Below, piece by piece: positions 25,661-34,507 of a stretch of 64,000 nt of DNA; within the stretch, counting starts at the first letter, position 1, and each line of letters starts with the position of its first letter. The notes under the pieces were generated by a model. The model was not told the DNA's origin, searched no databases, and saw only the letters and a program-made list of their open reading frames with translations. The DNA is from Gammaproteobacteria bacterium (lineage in GTDB: Bacteria; Pseudomonadota; Gammaproteobacteria; Acidithiobacillales; Acidithiobacillaceae): positions 1-64,000 of the forward strand of contig JAMCRJ010000053.1 in assembly GCA_023381645.1 (NCBI GenBank). Reading direction: 5' to 3'. The position numbers were made by a program, and so were the translations under genes.

Positions 25661-26580
25661 AATGGCGTCTCCAGCCGGCGATAATGGACGAGGGCGGCTA
25701 GGGCGGCGGAAACCAGACGGGCACGGGCGGGGTCGGAGCGGGAGGTGAGGATGACGGGTACCTTGGCCCCCATCACGATCCCCGCCAGAGTCGCACCGGC
25801 CAGATATTCCAGATCCTTGGCGAGGATGTTGCCGGACACCAGATCGGGCACCAGCAGAATATCGGCATCTCCGGCCACGTCACTCTGTATCCCCTTGATC
25901 TCCGCCGACTCTTTGGAGATGGCGTTGTCGAAGGCGAGAGGGCCGTCCACCAGCGCGCCGGTGATCTGCCCGCGTTCTGCCATTTTCGAGAGACAGGCGG
26001 CATCCACCGTGGAGACGATGGCGGGGTTGACCACTTCCACCGCGGAGAGAATGGCGGCTTTGGGTTGGGCGACCTCCAGAATGTGCGCGAGATCAACGGC
26101 ATTTTGCAGGATGGCTGCCTTGGTGCCGAGGTCGGGCGTGATATTGATGGCGGCATCGGTGATGAGCAGGAGTTTCGGGTACGTCTGGATATCCGCAACA
26201 AAGACATGGGAAAGACGACGATCCGTGCGTAGTTTGGCGAGAATGGGGTGGAGGAAGGCGTCGCTATGCAGGTGTCCTTTCATCAGTGCCTTGGCCTCTC
26301 CTGCGAGCACCATTTCGACACCTTTTTCCGCCGCGGCTTCGGCACTCTCGGCGTGAATGATATGGAAGTTTGGGCAACTGCCGGAATCGTGCCCCACTTT
26401 GAGCAGCAGACTGCGAATCTGTTGTGCGTCGCCGATAAGGATGGGTTCGATGATGCTCTGACTCTTGGCTTCGCAGGCGCCGCGCAATACATGCTCCTCG
26501 GCGGCATCCACTACAGCTACGGGGATGTCGTCCAGGGGCGCGACGTCGGCCAACAGCGCATCAAAATGGGCATAGGGCAT
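25657..26580 (-). CDS. Phosphate acetyl/butyryltransferase-family protein
   Basis: A 307-residue protein of the PTA/PTB fold, which swaps CoA and phosphate on acyl groups (acetyl-CoA to acetyl phosphate). Recognisable segments are PILIGDAQQIRSLL, KGHLHSDAFLHPIL and LLVPDLVSGNILAKDLEYLAGATLAGIVMG (listed with their usual order in the family). The ATG at 26580 follows AGAAGGAGA. With acetate kinase upstream it completes an acetyl-CoA/acetate pathway. It is shorter than Pta of enterobacteria and closer to Ptb-like enzymes, so acyl specificity is open. Confidence 0.87.
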   Translation of the reverse strand: MPYAHFDALLADVAPLDDIPVAVVDAAEEHVLRGACEAKSQSIIEPILIGDAQQIRSLLLKVGHDSGSCPNFHIIHAESAEAAAEKGVEMVLAGEAKALMKGHLHSDAFLHPILAKLRTDRRLSHVFVADIQTYPKLLLITDAAINITPDLGTKAAILQNAVDLAHILEVAQPKAAILSAVEVVNPAIVSTVDAACLSKMAERGQITGALVDGPLAFDNAISKESAEIKGIQSDVAGDADILLVPDLVSGNILAKDLEYLAGATLAGIVMGAKVPVILTSRSDPARARLVSAALAALVHYRRLETPL

Positions 26581-26604
26581 GTCTGATCTCCTTCTCGCGA
26601 TGCT

Positions 26605-28029
26605 TCATTGGGGCAGGGCCGGTCCGTGGTGTTCTTCCAGCGTCAGGCCACGGCCCTGCACACGGAAGCTGTAAGTGAGCACCAGACCCAACAGGCTGAC
26701 CGTGCCCATCAGCAGCAGGATCACCGTAACGCCCAGCGCAGACTGGATCACCGGCAGCAGAAAGACGCTGATGGTGGCGCCGATCTTGGCTACGGCGGCA
26801 GCGAACCCGGCGCTGAAGGCGCGCACCTGGGTGGGGTACATTTCTGTTGGCAGGATGAAGGTCGTCGCATTGGGGCCCGCAGTCATGAACAGACTGAACA
26901 CCATGAAGCCGCTCAGAATGAGCTGCAGATGGGCCGAGGTGCCTCCTGACAGATTCGTCGCAAGATAGAGCAGTCCCATCCCCAGTGTCATGCCGCCAAA
27001 ACCGATCATCTGCATATGAATCCGTCCCAGCCAGGGCACCATCCAGAGGGAGAGCAGCGAGCCGAGGAGGAGGAAGATATCCACCTTGCCGCTGTCCAGG
27101 GCATTGGCAGTGTCTCTGCCGACAACACCGATGATACCGACGTTCTCGCCATTGCGCATGGTGCCGAGCAGGATGGTGGTGAACAGGCCGACGCCATAGG
27201 TGGCCACATCCATGAAAAACCAGGGCAAGGTCACCAGAAGGGTGCGGCGCCGGTATTCCGGAGAGAACAGGGTCCGAATGCCCATATGTCGGCCAGGACG
27301 GATCTTGGCCACATGGTGGATTTTTTTGCCCAGACGCTGGGCCATGGCGGCAAGCATTGCTTTCTGCCCGGGCGCGATGCGCTCGAGGATGCGGGCGGCT
27401 TCGGCGTTATGACCGCGCCCCATACACCAGCGCGGGCTTTCCGGCAGGGTGAGACGGCCCAGTAGATAAGGGAGCACCAGCAGCGCTTCCGCAGCCAGCA
27501 ACCAGCGCCAGGTGTTGTCTCCGGGATGAGCGCTTTGCAAAAGGACCAGAGCAAAACCGGCACCTGCCAGCATGCCGACAGATTGCACGGCAATGGAGGC
27601 TGCCATCATGCGTCCACGCCGTCCCTGGGGCATGAACTCCGCCAGATAACTGCTGCCCACCGGGAAATCCATACCGATACCCACGCCGACCAGTAATTCG
27701 GCACCGATGAGTACCGGGGCGCCCGGGGCGAGAGCAGTCAGCAGGGCGGCGATCAGGAGCAGGGTCATATCCATGACCATGACCGGCTTGCGCCCCAGGT
27801 GATCAGCCAGATGCCCACCGATCAGTGCGCCCAGCACCGTGCCCCCCATGAGCATGGCCGCGGCGAGGCCGATGCTGGTGGCGGGCATGGCAAAAATGGG
27901 GATGATGAGTGGTAAGGTCACACCCAGCAGAAACATGGAGACGCCACTGAGCAGGGTGCCGCCGGTGGATAATGCCCAGATGCGGTAGTGAATGGGTAGC
28001 AGAGGGCTTTCGTCGAGTATCCGGGTCAT
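26605..28029 (-). CDS. MFS transporter, sugar-porter-like
   Basis: A 474-residue inner-membrane protein with 12 predicted helices. It shows the sugar-porter motifs GGHLADHLGRKPVM between helices 2 and 3, PESPRWCMGRG after helix 6 and LPTEMYPTQVRAFSAG late in the protein. The substrate may be a sugar or organic acid. The longest frame starts at 28140 inside ackA, but ATG 28029 is directly before the first helix region and is preferred. It lies between acetate kinase and the phosphotransacetylase-like gene, which hints at transport of a related metabolite. Confidence 0.82.
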   Translation of the reverse strand: MTRILDESPLLPIHYRIWALSTGGTLLSGVSMFLLGVTLPLIIPIFAMPATSIGLAAAMLMGGTVLGALIGGHLADHLGRKPVMVMDMTLLLIAALLTALAPGAPVLIGAELLVGVGIGMDFPVGSSYLAEFMPQGRRGRMMAASIAVQSVGMLAGAGFALVLLQSAHPGDNTWRWLLAAEALLVLPYLLGRLTLPESPRWCMGRGHNAEAARILERIAPGQKAMLAAMAQRLGKKIHHVAKIRPGRHMGIRTLFSPEYRRRTLLVTLPWFFMDVATYGVGLFTTILLGTMRNGENVGIIGVVGRDTANALDSGKVDIFLLLGSLLSLWMVPWLGRIHMQMIGFGGMTLGMGLLYLATNLSGGTSAHLQLILSGFMVFSLFMTAGPNATTFILPTEMYPTQVRAFSAGFAAAVAKIGATISVFLLPVIQSALGVTVILLLMGTVSLLGLVLTYSFRVQGRGLTLEEHHGPALPQ

Positions 28030-28100
28030 GCCGGCGTGGTCTGGGTGTACCGGGTGTGGAAGTGCATGCTGCGTCTGGCGGTGGCGCGTTTTTCCGGATT

Positions 28101-29285
28101 TCAACGATGCTGCTCCTGTGTGGGCAGGAGCCGGTGGCAATGCCGGGCGATCATCAGGTCTTCATTGGTGGGCATGACGAGGATTTCCACTGGACTATGG
28201 GCCACTGATATGCACGGTTCGGGGCCTTCGTTGGCGACCGGATCGATCTCCAGGCCAAGTCCCGTCAGGGGGCGGCAGATGGCCCAGCGGATCGCTGCGG
28301 CGTGTTCGCCGATGCCCCCCGTAAAGACGAGGCGGTCCAGTCCACCCAGTACCGCCATCAGTCCCCCGATGGCCTTGCGCGCACTATAGGCGAAAATCTC
28401 GATGGCCTGCGCCGCATGGGCATCGTCATTGCGCAACCCGAGCAGGGTCTGCATGTCGCCGCTGCAGGCCGAAATACCCAGCAACCCGGACAAATGGTTG
28501 AGGAGCCTCTCCAGTTGTGCGGCATTATAGCCTTTTTCCTCCATGAGATAGAGCAGGATGCCGGGATCGAGATCGCCACTCCGCGTGCCCATCACCAGCC
28601 CCCCCGTGGGGGTGAGGCCCATGGTGGTATCGCGGCACTGGCCGTTATGCACCGCCGCCATGCTGGCACCGTTGCCCAGGTGGGCGATGATGGTCTTGCC
28701 GGTGGCGTGATCGGGGAGTCGGCTGACGACATATTCGTAAGAGAGGCCATGAAAGCCGTATTTACGGACACCTTCATGCCAGAGATTGCGCGGCAGGGGT
28801 AGGCGGGCGGCCACTTCCGGGATGCTCTGGTGAAAGGCCGTATCGAAGCAGGCGGCCTGCGGGATCCCGGGCCACACCGACTGTACGGCCTCGATGGCGG
28901 CGATTTCTGCGGGCAGGTGCAGTGGGGCAAAGCGCAGGGAGGCGCGCAGGTCACCGAGCACCTGGGTGTCCACCAGGCAGTGCGCCCGATGACGGGGTCC
29001 GCCAGAGACGATGCGATGGCCAACGCCGTCCGGCGTTGCGTATTGCACCTCGGTCAAGGCTGCGAAAACGGCTTTCAGGGCATCCTGGTGATGGGAAAGG
29101 ACCAGTTGCCGGTCGGTGATCGGATCTTGTCCCCGTTGCAGCCACAAGCGTCCGATGCTCTGCCCGATGCGTTCCGCAGCACCCTCCGCGAGCTTTTCTT
29201 CTCCTGCAGTGCCCAGCGCAAAAACGGCGAATTTGATGGAGGACGAACCGCTGTTGAGACAGAGAATATGGCGTATTTCCGCCAT
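28101..29285 (-). CDS. ackA: Acetate kinase
   Basis: A 394-residue ASKHA-fold kinase interconverting acetyl phosphate plus ADP and acetate plus ATP. The N-terminal LCLNSGSSSIKFA, the central YGFHGLSYEY, AHLGNGASMAAV and GLTPTGGLVMGTRSGDLDPG, and the C-terminal FTGGIGEHAAAIR are all intact. The ATG at 29285 lies 2 bases after the E2 stop, so it is translated with the pyruvate dehydrogenase genes. It would allow substrate-level ATP formation from pyruvate. Confidence 0.95.
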   Translation of the reverse strand: MAEIRHILCLNSGSSSIKFAVFALGTAGEEKLAEGAAERIGQSIGRLWLQRGQDPITDRQLVLSHHQDALKAVFAALTEVQYATPDGVGHRIVSGGPRHRAHCLVDTQVLGDLRASLRFAPLHLPAEIAAIEAVQSVWPGIPQAACFDTAFHQSIPEVAARLPLPRNLWHEGVRKYGFHGLSYEYVVSRLPDHATGKTIIAHLGNGASMAAVHNGQCRDTTMGLTPTGGLVMGTRSGDLDPGILLYLMEEKGYNAAQLERLLNHLSGLLGISACSGDMQTLLGLRNDDAHAAQAIEIFAYSARKAIGGLMAVLGGLDRLVFTGGIGEHAAAIRWAICRPLTGLGLEIDPVANEGPEPCISVAHSPVEILVMPTNEDLMIARHCHRLLPTQEQHR

Positions 29286-29287
29286 GC

Positions 29288-30556
29288 TCAGGGTTCTCCC
29301 CCGCCACCGGTCAGCCAGGACAGATCCTCCAGCCGCTTGCCCAGACGCTGCAGGAAGCGCGCGGCATCCGCGCCGAAAATCACGCGGTGATCGCAACTCA
29401 GAGTGAAGTCGGTCAGCCCGTCACTACCCGCCGCCGCTACGGCAAGGATGGCGGAGGCGCCCACCGGCACGATGGCATTGAATCGCTCTATTTGCGGGAA
29501 AACCCCGAGATTGGAGAGGTAAAAACTTGCACCCTGGTAGTCTTCCGGATAAATCCTGCCTTTTTTGACTTTGCCCAGCAGAATGCGCCAGTCCTCTGCG
29601 AGTTCCTTGAGCGGCCGTTTGGCTGCGTCGCGCAGTACGGGAGTAATCAGTCCCTTCCCGGTGTCTACGGCGACGCCCATATCCACCCGACTGCGCTTGG
29701 CCAGCCCCTCCCGGGTCCAGGCGTGGTTAAACCAGGGATCTTCCGCGACGGTCAGGGCGCAGGCACGGCTCAGAGCAAGGGTCAGGCTCAGTCCGGTCGC
29801 CTTGGCGGCGGCATGCAGGGGCGTCATGGCGAAGCGACTGCTGATGAGAAAAGCGGGCGTATTCAGCGTAGCGGACATGTTGCGGGCGACGGCGGCGCGC
29901 AGGATGTCGGGACGTTCGATGGTATAAGGCGGTCCCATACGCAGATCGGCATCCTGGGGTGCGAGGGCTGCAGCCAGCACCTGGGCCGCGCGAATGGTGC
30001 CATCGGGTCCGGCTTTGACCTGGACGATGTCGAGTTCCAGATCCCGGGCCAGGGCGCGGGCGTAGGGAGAAGCCAGTAAACCATCGGCATGCGGCGTTTG
30101 CGGTGCAACGACACGCGGCTGGGGGAGCGGAGCGGGCTTCTCCAGGGGGGCGGAATCTGCTTGTGTTGCAGCGGTTGCAGAGGTGGCTGGTCGCAGGCTG
30201 TCCGGCGGTGCGGTCTTTTCCTCTGCAACCGGTCCGGGTGCGGCCAAAGGTGGAGCGGGCGGTGTGCCTGGTGTGGTGGTTTTGGCCGCGCTGCCCGTAT
30301 CCGTCTGTGCCGCTTCCGGCACGTCGGCGATGTAACCGATCACCTGCCGCACCGGGATATCCGTATCCACGGCGGCCAGAGGGCCAGTGAGATAACCATC
30401 GGAAAAGGCTTCCACGTCCAGAATCGCCTTGTCGGTCTCCACCTCGGCAACGGCCTCGCCTTTTTTTACCGCGTCACCCACCGACTTGTTCCAGCGCGTC
30501 AGGCGACCGGTCTGCATGGTGTCGGACAATACCGGCATGGTGATTTCGGTTTTCAT
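29288..30556 (-). CDS. pdhC: Pyruvate dehydrogenase E2, dihydrolipoamide acetyltransferase
   Basis: A 422-residue E2. One lipoyl domain has the lipoyl lysine at K43 (ETDKAILDVE). An Ala/Pro-rich linker follows, then an E1/E3-binding domain (ASPYARALARDLELDI) and a catalytic domain with His390 in SCDHRVIFGAD. The usual H-x3-D-G becomes H-x3-F-G; an aromatic residue here also occurs in cyanobacterial and plastid-type E2 enzymes, as I recall. The ATG at 30556 overlaps the E1 beta stop by 4 bases and has GGGAG upstream. No canonical E3 is encoded in the cluster. Confidence 0.92.
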   Translation of the reverse strand: MKTEITMPVLSDTMQTGRLTRWNKSVGDAVKKGEAVAEVETDKAILDVEAFSDGYLTGPLAAVDTDIPVRQVIGYIADVPEAAQTDTGSAAKTTTPGTPPAPPLAAPGPVAEEKTAPPDSLRPATSATAATQADSAPLEKPAPLPQPRVVAPQTPHADGLLASPYARALARDLELDIVQVKAGPDGTIRAAQVLAAALAPQDADLRMGPPYTIERPDILRAAVARNMSATLNTPAFLISSRFAMTPLHAAAKATGLSLTLALSRACALTVAEDPWFNHAWTREGLAKRSRVDMGVAVDTGKGLITPVLRDAAKRPLKELAEDWRILLGKVKKGRIYPEDYQGASFYLSNLGVFPQIERFNAIVPVGASAILAVAAAGSDGLTDFTLSCDHRVIFGADAARFLQRLGKRLEDLSWLTGGGGEP

Positions 30557-31545
30557 CGTGCCGCTCCCTTTCGTGCCATCATCTGCCGGGCTGCCTGTAC
30601 TACGTCGTCTGCCCGCGGGATACTGGCGGCCTCCAGTGTGCCGTTGAAGGGGGTGGGGATGTCCATCCCCGCCACCCGCCGGATGGGGGCATCCAGCAGA
30701 TAAAAACAGTGCTCCTGCAGGGTGGCGGCGAACTCCGCCCCGGCTCCGGCAAAGCGGCAGTCCTCCTCGACGATCAGGCAGCGGTGGGTCTGCTCCACTG
30801 CCGCGATGCAGGTATCCCAATCGATGGGTGAAAGGCTGCGCAGGTCGATCACCGTGAGTTCGATGCCTTCCGCGGCGAGCGTCTCCGCCGCCTGCAGGGC
30901 CAGGGACAGCATCCGCGAGTAGGCGACGCAGGTGATATCCCGCCCCCGCCGCCGTACCACCGCCTGATGGACAGGCGGAGCCGGTATCATTTCATCCACT
31001 CTCCCCTTGCTGAAATAGAGCAACTCATGCTCCAGAACTATCACGGGATCATCGCTGCGAATGGCCTGGCGCAACTGCCAGTAGGCATCCTGCGGAGTGG
31101 CGGGAACCACCATACGCAGGCCGGGTACGTTCATCAGCATATGCTCCAGCCGTTGCGAATGCTGGGCACCTAACTGTTTGGCGACGCCGCCGGGCATGCG
31201 GATGGTCAGCGGCATGGGAAACTGTCCCCCGGACATGAAAGGGATCTTTGCCGCCATGTTGGCGATGGCGTCCATGGCGAAGAGGGCGAAGTTGATGGTC
31301 ATGATTTCCACCACCGGGCGCAGGCCCAGCATTGCAGCGCCCACCCCGAGGCCGGTAAAGCTGTTCTCGGAAATGGGGGTGTCACGCACCCGCCATTCGC
31401 CGTATTTGGCCATGAGGCCTTCCGTGACCCGGTAGGTACCGCCATAAAGGCCCACATCCTCCCCCAGGGTCAGCACGGTTTCGTCAGCGGCCATCTCGGC
31501 ATCCATGGCGCGGTTCAACGCCTGCCAGTAAAACATCTCGCTCAT
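30553..31545 (-). CDS. pdhB: Pyruvate dehydrogenase E1 subunit beta
   Basis: A 330-residue transketolase-like subunit. GEDVGLYGGTYRVTEGL near 31-47, TPISENSFTGLGVGAAM and the C-terminal transketolase domain (VIDLRSLSPIDWDT, IVEEDCRFAG) are present. With E1 alpha it decarboxylates pyruvate with thiamine diphosphate and acetylates lipoyl-E2. The ATG at 31545 follows GGAGG and overlaps the E1 alpha stop by 4 bases. Confidence 0.95.
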   Translation of the reverse strand: MSEMFYWQALNRAMDAEMAADETVLTLGEDVGLYGGTYRVTEGLMAKYGEWRVRDTPISENSFTGLGVGAAMLGLRPVVEIMTINFALFAMDAIANMAAKIPFMSGGQFPMPLTIRMPGGVAKQLGAQHSQRLEHMLMNVPGLRMVVPATPQDAYWQLRQAIRSDDPVIVLEHELLYFSKGRVDEMIPAPPVHQAVVRRRGRDITCVAYSRMLSLALQAAETLAAEGIELTVIDLRSLSPIDWDTCIAAVEQTHRCLIVEEDCRFAGAGAEFAATLQEHCFYLLDAPIRRVAGMDIPTPFNGTLEAASIPRADDVVQAARQMMARKGAAR

Positions 31546-32606
31546 CGCGCAACCTCCATGAGGGTTTCGAAACGACGGTTGGAACGGAAGGCCTTCCAGG
31601 CATCCTCCATATCCGGTGCGGCGCTCTGTTCGGCAAAAGTCACCGCATCTGCCACTTCCTCCTGAACCTCTCGGCGCATACGCTCGACCGTCGCATCGTC
31701 GAGGTGCCCCTCCTGGCAGCAATGGTCAGCAAAACGGGTTACGCTATTGGCACTGGCTGCGGCAACGGCCTCGATGCCGGGATACGGATACTCCGCCTCA
31801 TGGACCGCCGCCGCGATGGGATCGTTGGCCTGGTAGGCATTGAGCTCCACATTCGGGCGATAACTGCCCGAGTCCGCCATGGAGTGCCCCCGGTAACGGT
31901 AGGTTTCCAGTTCCAGGAACTGCGGCCCGTCTCCGGCGCGGATGCGCTCCAGCGCCCTCTCTGCCGCTTCATGTACGGCGATGACGTTCATGCCATCCGC
32001 CTTTTCCGCGGGGATGCCATAGGCGCAGGCGCGCTTGTAGACCTCGGTGATGGCGGAGTGCCGGTGGATCTCGGTGCCGATCTGATAATGGTTGTTCTCG
32101 CAGATGAAGAAAATGGGCAGCTTCCACAGGGCGGCCATGTTCAGGGATTCATGGAAAGTACCCTGATTCACCGCGCCATCCCCGAAGAAGCAGAGCACTG
32201 CCTCGGGCAGCTTGCGGTAGGCCACGGCGTAGCCCGCGCCCAAGGCGATGGGAAAGGTCTCGCCGACGATGGCGTAACCGCCCAGAAAGCGCCGGTTTTT
32301 GTCAAACAGATGCATGGAGCCGCCCATGCCGCCGCTGATGCCGGTTTTTTTGCCGTGCAGTTCAGCCATGATCTGCCGCGCCGGAATGCCGCGCACCAAG
32401 GCATGAACATGCTCGCGATAGGTACTGACCACGTAGTCGCCCGGTTCTGCCGCATGCAGCACACCGACTGCCACGGCCTCTTCACCGGGATACAGATGCA
32501 AAAAACCGGCGATGTTGCCTTGGGCGTAGCCCTGCGCCGCCGCCTCCTCGAAAGCCCGGGCGCGTAACATATCCCGAAGCATGGCCGTCATGTGTGCCCT
32601 ATCCAT
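31542..32606 (-). CDS. pdhA: Pyruvate dehydrogenase E1 subunit alpha
   Basis: A 354-residue thiamine-diphosphate subunit. The cofactor motif runs from GDGAVNQGTFHES (142-154) to ENN (170-172), and YRGHSMADSG carries the phosphorylation-loop equivalent. Length and the two-subunit arrangement fit the alpha2beta2 type of E1. The ATG at 32606 overlaps the AhpD-like gene by 8 bases. Specificity for pyruvate rather than acetoin or branched-chain acids is inferred from the glycolytic neighbours. Confidence 0.93.
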   Translation of the reverse strand: MDRAHMTAMLRDMLRARAFEEAAAQGYAQGNIAGFLHLYPGEEAVAVGVLHAAEPGDYVVSTYREHVHALVRGIPARQIMAELHGKKTGISGGMGGSMHLFDKNRRFLGGYAIVGETFPIALGAGYAVAYRKLPEAVLCFFGDGAVNQGTFHESLNMAALWKLPIFFICENNHYQIGTEIHRHSAITEVYKRACAYGIPAEKADGMNVIAVHEAAERALERIRAGDGPQFLELETYRYRGHSMADSGSYRPNVELNAYQANDPIAAAVHEAEYPYPGIEAVAAASANSVTRFADHCCQEGHLDDATVERMRREVQEEVADAVTFAEQSAAPDMEDAWKAFRSNRRFETLMEVAR

Positions 32607-32949
32607 GGCTTTCTTCCGGCAAAAACGCATCGACGGCCTCGGTCAGGCGCACCAGATACATGAGCGCCGGGCCACCATGCATGAGCACTGCCAAAAAGCC
32701 TGCACTCATGATTTCATCGCGGGTCGCTCCGGCGGTTACGGCGCCTTTGACATGGAGCGCGATACACCATTCACATTGGGCGGCAACGGACAGTGCTACA
32801 TTGATCAGTTCCTTCTGCGCCATGCCCAGAGCCGGATTACCCTCGGTCTTCCCCATAAAACCGAGGAACGCATCGATTTCGGCGGGGTACTTGTCTTTGA
32901 GACGTTCGGTGAGCTGAGCGATTTCGTTGAGGCGATCGTTGGCACTCAT
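32599..32949 (-). CDS. AhpD-like/carboxymuconolactone decarboxylase-family protein
   Basis: A 116-residue all-helical protein with the redox motif CEWCIALH (Cys59, Cys62, His66), the CxxCxxxH of AhpD-like alkylhydroperoxidases. In mycobacteria AhpD receives electrons from lipoylated E2. Its position directly upstream of pdhA-pdhB-pdhC, with overlapping stop and start, suggests a similar link between the pyruvate dehydrogenase complex and peroxide removal; this is inference. The ATG at 32949 follows AAGGAGAAC. Confidence 0.85.
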   Translation of the reverse strand: MSANDRLNEIAQLTERLKDKYPAEIDAFLGFMGKTEGNPALGMAQKELINVALSVAAQCEWCIALHVKGAVTAGATRDEIMSAGFLAVLMHGGPALMYLVRLTEAVDAFLPEESHG

Positions 32950-32983
32950 AACGTGTTCTCCTTATTCTGACGGGAAAGTGCTT

Positions 32984-34507
32984 TCAGACGGGCCGGTTTT
33001 TGAGGAGGATACTATGTCCCGTCATTTCTTTGGGCTGCGGCAGACCCATGAGCTCCAGGATGGTGGGGGCGATGTCGGCGGTACCACGACCAATACCCAG
33101 ATGTACGCCGGGTTCGCCAATCAGCAGCATGGGCACCGGATACACCGTGTGCTGGGTGTGGGGCTCGCCGCTTACCGGGTCCACCATCTCGTCGCAATTG
33201 CCATGATCGGCGGTGAGGATGACCTTGAAGCCTTGCTGTCGGGCCACTTGCAGCACCCGGTGAAACTGCAGGTCGAGGGTTTCCACCGCGCGCAGGATGG
33301 CGGGGATTTTGGCGGTATGCCCGACCATGTCGCCATTGGCGAAGTTCACCAGTACAAAGGCATACTTGCCGCTCTCCAGGGCCGCGATGATGCGGTCCGC
33401 CACTTGGGGGGCACTCATTTCCGGCTTCAGGTCGTAAGTGGCCACCTGCGGCGAGGGGATGATCTCGCGATCCTCGCCGGGAAAGGGGTCTTCCCGGCCG
33501 CCATTGAAAAAATAGGTCACATGGGCGTATTTCTCGGTCTCGGCACAGTGGAACTGTTGCTGTCCCGCGTCGCTGACCACTTCGGCCAGGACCTTGACGG
33601 GAATTTCCGGGGGAAACAGTACAGGAAACGGGTACTCGTCGTCGTAGGAAGCCATGCACAGGGCACGCCGCGCAGACTCGCCGCAACGGTCGAAGGGGGT
33701 GAAGGCCGGCATGGCAATGGCGGCGCTGAGCTGGCGCATGCGATCCGAGCGAAAGTTGAAAAAGAAGACGGGCTCATCGGCGGCAATACGGTTCTGCCGT
33801 GGATCGCCAATGACGGTGGGCGCAATGAACTCATCCCCCTCACCGCGCTTCCAGGCGCTGTGAATGGCCGCTTCAGCGGTGTCTGCAGTGAGCCCGTCGC
33901 CGCGCAGCAGGGCGGCCCAGGCCTTTTCCGTCCGATCCCAGTAACCGGCACGGTCCATGGCCGTATAGCGCCCGCAGACGGTAGCAATGCGCCCCTTGCC
34001 CAGCCTGTGCAGGGCTTCTTCTACCTGACGGGCGAAGAGGTCGGCGCACTGCGGCGCCGTGTCCCGGCCATCCGTAATCATGTGGATAACCGGTTCCACA
34101 CCCGCAGCCACTGTCAGTGGCAGAATGCCCAGCAGATGATCGATATGAGAATGCACGCCACCATCGGAGACCATGCCCACCAGATGCAGGCGTTTGGCGT
34201 CCCTGAGCATATCCTGCCAGGCCGGAATCCGCGCAAAACTGCCGTCCGCCAGGCTATCGGAAATGCGCACCAGATCCTGCAGAAGGACTCGTCCCGAACC
34301 TAGGGTGAGATGACCCACCTCCGAATTGCCGAATTGTCCGTCCGGCAGGCCCACCGCCCGCCCCGAAGCCTGCAGAGCAGTATGGGGAAAGCTGGCAAAG
34401 TAGTGATCGAGATGCGGCGTGTATGCCAGTGCCCAGCCATTGAAAGCGCGATTGGGGTTGAGGCCGAAGCCGTCAAAAATCACCAGTAATACCGGGTTGA
34501 CCTTCAT
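32984..34507 (-). CDS. gpmI: 2,3-bisphosphoglycerate-independent phosphoglycerate mutase
   Basis: A 507-residue manganese enzyme interconverting 3- and 2-phosphoglycerate. The first metal site is FDGFGL, the phosphorylated serine is Ser62 in FGNSEVGHLTLGSGR, and the second metal cluster includes MVGHT and ADHGNCDEM. The ATG at 34507 overlaps the ppsA stop by 4 bases. Together with PEP synthase and pyruvate kinase it links pyruvate to triose phosphates. Confidence 0.95.
   Translation of the reverse strand: MKVNPVLLVIFDGFGLNPNRAFNGWALAYTPHLDHYFASFPHTALQASGRAVGLPDGQFGNSEVGHLTLGSGRVLLQDLVRISDSLADGSFARIPAWQDMLRDAKRLHLVGMVSDGGVHSHIDHLLGILPLTVAAGVEPVIHMITDGRDTAPQCADLFARQVEEALHRLGKGRIATVCGRYTAMDRAGYWDRTEKAWAALLRGDGLTADTAEAAIHSAWKRGEGDEFIAPTVIGDPRQNRIAADEPVFFFNFRSDRMRQLSAAIAMPAFTPFDRCGESARRALCMASYDDEYPFPVLFPPEIPVKVLAEVVSDAGQQQFHCAETEKYAHVTYFFNGGREDPFPGEDREIIPSPQVATYDLKPEMSAPQVADRIIAALESGKYAFVLVNFANGDMVGHTAKIPAILRAVETLDLQFHRVLQVARQQGFKVILTADHGNCDEMVDPVSGEPHTQHTVYPVPMLLIGEPGVHLGIGRGTADIAPTILELMGLPQPKEMTGHSILLKNRPV

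Noticed and set aside
32927..34303. Long plus-strand open frame opposite gpmI
   Set aside because: It is a shadow of the conserved phosphoglycerate mutase in GC-rich DNA; the product has no recognisable motifs.
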